Shown: positions 61,507-64,000 of the stretch, piece by piece
Numbering within the stretch: position 1 is the first letter of the stretch
Layout of the letters: each line of letters starts with the position of its first letter
Assembly (NCBI RefSeq): GCF_000328475.2
Contig: NC_026484.1
Coordinates: 1 to 64,000 of the forward strand
Direction of reading: 5' to 3'
DNA: 64,000 bases
Source of the DNA: Mycosarcoma maydis
Taxonomy: Eukaryota; Basidiomycota; Ustilaginomycetes; Ustilaginales
Notes under the pieces: model-generated
Databases searched by the model: none
Told to the model about the DNA's origin: nothing
The model's input: only the letters and a program-made list of their open reading frames with translations
Made by a program: the position numbers and the translations under genes

Positions 61507-62924
61507 GGCGATACCAAAAACACAAACCTAATCCAGTGAGATGGCTGTGCTGAACGCGGTCAGAGGGAAAGTCATGTGGGAGAGGTAGGTCTAGCAGTGT
61601 TTGCCGACCATAATGCTGGGCAGCGTCGAGCTTAACAGTGAGCTGACAAAGGTGCCGTTATTGGTTTGGCCCGCGGCGGTGGAGAGTGAAAGATGCAAAG
61701 GAGATATGGCCGAAGCAAAGAGTGCAGCAAGACGAAAGATGGCGGTGAGGTTGGCCTACTGTATGCAGACAGACGACAAAGCAGACGGGCAATATGCAGG
61801 GTCAAGAGGAAGCAAGTGAGATCACCTTTACACGATGAAGCTGCCAGTAGCCTGCTACGAGATGCTGAACGTGTACGACAAGGTAGAACTAGAAGTTGAA
61901 ATCGAGTTGGTGGACGATGATGCGTTGCTGTGTTGCTGTGTTGCTGTGTTGTTGTGATGCTGCGCTGTGTGGAGTGAATGAGACGAAATGCAGGGAGATT
62001 TTCAGACAAGAAGAGCAAGTTAGGACAAGATGAACGTGGTAGATGGAGAAGCGTGAAGGTGTTGGTGTTGATGTCGGCGATGAGGATCATGTCAAGTTGG
62101 CTGTAAGTGACCGTACCGTACGCAGGGAGCGCGTCATTTTTTGCGGAGAAGCTAAGCTATCGGCCTCGTCCGCTGCTGCTGTGACTGAGCCGTGTGTTGT
62201 GCAACTCCACCAGAGTCAGCTCCTTACACTGCCGTCTGCTGCCGCTTCTTGATCGAGACCGCCAACTGCGTTCATTCCGGAATCGCGAATGAATTGATTT
62301 GTTATTAATAACAGAAAAAACAAAAAAAAAAAAACAAAAAAAACTACCGGTCCCTGTGCCCCATTCCCAGTCACAGTCACGAGTATTAAATAAACAAAAA
62401 CACACTACTCGTGACTGTGAGACAGACAGGAGGGTAAGTCGTGAGTGTGATTTCCGGTTGGGGTGCGCCTTACAACCACGAACCCTCGATTTTGGGACCG
62501 TGCAGCTAACAGCAGCTGATCGAAATCACATATTTGCACTCACGACTCGCCCGAATCATGCGCGCGTGTGCACAAGCTGAGCGCGTCGCGTAAATGGTTT
62601 AGTGTAAAGACAACGTGATTGTCGAAAAATAGAGCATGTGATGCTAGGTATACAGTAATGATGACGATCGCGCGATTCAAAGGGAGAGAGAGAAAAGAGG
62701 AAATGACTAACTATAAGAACCATACGAGTACGAGAAGAGCAAATGCAGAGAGACGCAAAATATGATGTAGAACCCTTGACAAACAGAGTCGAGATGTGCC
62801 ATCGGCCATGGACGAGGACTTGGTCGTTCGCATGGCCAGCTTGGCGTCAAAGTGGAAAGGTTACGCTTGAAACGCAACAGGTTTGTGTGAAACGACAGAA
62901 ACAGAATTAAGAGAGTTAAAGCGC
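61507..62924. other. Intergenic region with simple repeats
   Basis: 1.4 kb without a supported gene. Contents include the TTGCTGTG array (61925-61956), an A-rich tract near 62310-62345 (runs of A broken by C), and ACTCGTGACTGTGAG/CACTCACGACTCG motifs near 62380-62550. The region serves as the kinase promoter at its left end and the 3' flank of the next gene at its right end. Confidence 0.55.
61925..61956. repeat. 8-bp tandem repeat TTGCTGTG x4
   Basis: Three exact TTGCTGTG units and one TTGTTGTG unit, about 420 bp upstream of the kinase ATG. Confidence 0.8.
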
Positions 62925-64000
62925 TCAAGAGTGAAAGGGCTGGCCCTCGACGCCGATCGACGCCAAGAGGCCATTGAGATACTCCTGCGTGCTGGCGTCG
63001 TTGCTCAGATCGCTGCCCTCGTTGAGCAGATGCTCAAAGCTGTTGTTGCCCGAGTCCAGCCCGGAGTGTACGCCCATTTTGCCGCACATATCGAATCCGC
63101 CAGGCGAGAGCAGCGACATGCCATGGTTCATGTTGCCGCCCGGCACCATCAATCCAAGTGCAGAGTCACTCTGACCATCCACGGCTGCCGCCATACTCGC
63201 CGAGCTCATCGAACTACCGCTAGCGTCGGCCTGGTTGAAGCCCATGTCGAGCGGAGAGGGCAATGCACTGGCGAGCGGGTTCGACTGACTCGCCCAGTGC
63301 CTCTCGAGTCGCTCCTTCTGCATGCGCGCGTCGTCCCCCGTGTTGAGCGGCGGCGGCTCACACAGACCGGCGCCCATCTGAGGGAAGGGCGTGATCGGCG
63401 TGTGCACAGCGCGTTGCTGGATCGCGCCCCACGCAGCCGGCGTCGGGCTTACCGCGGGCGACAGCTGTGGATGTGGGCTCAGCATGGCGTCGTTCGAAAT
63501 CCTCTGAGCGTTCAGATACGACTGCGCTGTCGGGATCGAGACCATCAGGTTGGGCTTGGTCATCGACAGGCCACGTTTGCGTAGCAGCGTCGGTGCTTGC
63601 AGATTCGCGTTCGATCCCTCCACGTGAGGAGAAGCACGGAAGCCGAACCCAGGTTGCGGCGACGCTTGGGTATGAATCACCGACGGAGGCGGATGAGCAT
63701 GTGCAAACCCACGCGCGCCAGCTCCGCCGTTGAGCGTATTCAGCTGAGCTTGCGGTTGATGCACCATCGCGGCGTGATATTGCTGAGCAGCACCACCAAC
63801 GTTGGGCGGCATTGACGTCAAGCCGTGCGCTCCTATCTGCAAGCCTGCACCTGCGGGCAGCAGAGGAGACATTAGAGGAGCGGCGCGACCCATGGGCGAA
63901 GCGCTAGGGCCTGCAGTGAGAAGTGAAACAGTGGGGGTGCCGGGGTTGGTGCCCAACGCTTCGACACACTCGAGGTCCCAAGCGATGACAAGGACAACGT
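62925..64000 (-). CDS. C-terminal part of an unknown low-complexity protein, cut by the right window edge
   Basis: The frame is open from the right edge to a TGA at 62925-62927, giving at least 357 residues. The first visible residues (VVLVIAWDLECVEALG) look more ordered than the rest, which is rich in Pro, Ser, Gly, Ala, Gln and Met. Recognisable pieces are a short basic patch (LLRKRGLSMTKPNLMV) and an acidic, Asn-rich C-terminus (NEGSDLSNDASTQEYLNGLL). The composition resembles the activation region of a transcription regulator, but no domain is visible. An intron near the right edge cannot be excluded. Confidence 0.65.
   Translation of the reverse strand, partial: VVLVIAWDLECVEALGTNPGTPTVSLLTAGPSASPMGRAAPLMSPLLPAGAGLQIGAHGLTSMPPNVGGAAQQYHAAMVHQPQAQLNTLNGGAGARGFAHAHPPPSVIHTQASPQPGFGFRASPHVEGSNANLQAPTLLRKRGLSMTKPNLMVSIPTAQSYLNAQRISNDAMLSPHPQLSPAVSPTPAAWGAIQQRAVHTPITPFPQMGAGLCEPPPLNTGDDARMQKERLERHWASQSNPLASALPSPLDMGFNQADASGSSMSSASMAAAVDGQSDSALGLMVPGGNMNHGMSLLSPGGFDMCGKMGVHSGLDSGNNSFEHLLNEGSDLSNDASTQEYLNGLLASIGVEGQPFHS

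Noticed and set aside
1..64000. CRISPR-like array among the heptamer repeats
   Set aside because: Units are 7 bp without spacers, and the sequence is clearly eukaryotic.

Overview
The window reads as nuclear DNA of a basidiomycete fungus, most likely a smut of the Ustilaginales. The support is long, almost intron-free ORFs; proteins with long Gln/Ala/Ser/Pro-rich linkers; a GT69 capsule-type mannosyltransferase; a TKL-ccin-like kinase; and a short motif (ATTCGTG and its complement CACGAAT) scattered through nearly every intergenic space. The species is an inference; no marker gene is present.

Layout. Positions 1-16 kb form a decayed, accessory-like block. It holds the 3' end of an unknown gene, a PIF/Harbinger-type DNA transposon (DDE transposase plus a convergent Myb/SANT-like ORF with an in-frame stop), a Ty1/copia reverse-transcriptase remnant, a broken ABCC-type transporter half, and a CAP59/CMT1-type mannosyltransferase split by an N gap whose two edges repeat the same sequence. 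Two direct copies of a ~185 bp dispersed repeat lie 8.6 kb apart. A membrane alpha/beta hydrolase follows, then a Cys-rich secreted-type gene interrupted by in-frame stops.

Positions 17-64 kb are mostly conserved genes. In order: 3-methylcrotonyl-CoA carboxylase beta subunit (with a 7-nt last exon), the clamp-loader subunit Ctf18, a CHORD-CS co-chaperone, a large coiled-coil protein with a C-terminal hydrophobic segment, a secreted nucleoside-hydrolase-like protein next to a second N gap, a Zn2Cys6 transcription factor, a NAPE-PLD-like phospholipase, UDP-glucuronate decarboxylase, a mitochondrial Mss51 homologue, ESCRT-I Vps23, a Sae2/Ctp1/CtIP homologue, a Cdc25-type Ras exchange factor, the ER translocon subunit Sec66/Sec71, a large kinase with two SAP-like motifs and no VAIK lysine, and the C-terminal part of an unknown low-complexity protein.

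The genes are not a pathway cluster. Recurrent themes are DNA maintenance (Ctf18, Ctp1), secretion and membrane traffic (Sec66, Vps23, mannosyltransferase), nucleotide-sugar supply (UXS1) and signalling (RasGEF, kinase). Three convergent pairs end only ~108-135 bp apart. All start sites were chosen at ATG codons by eye. Family names rest on recognised motifs, not on database searches.
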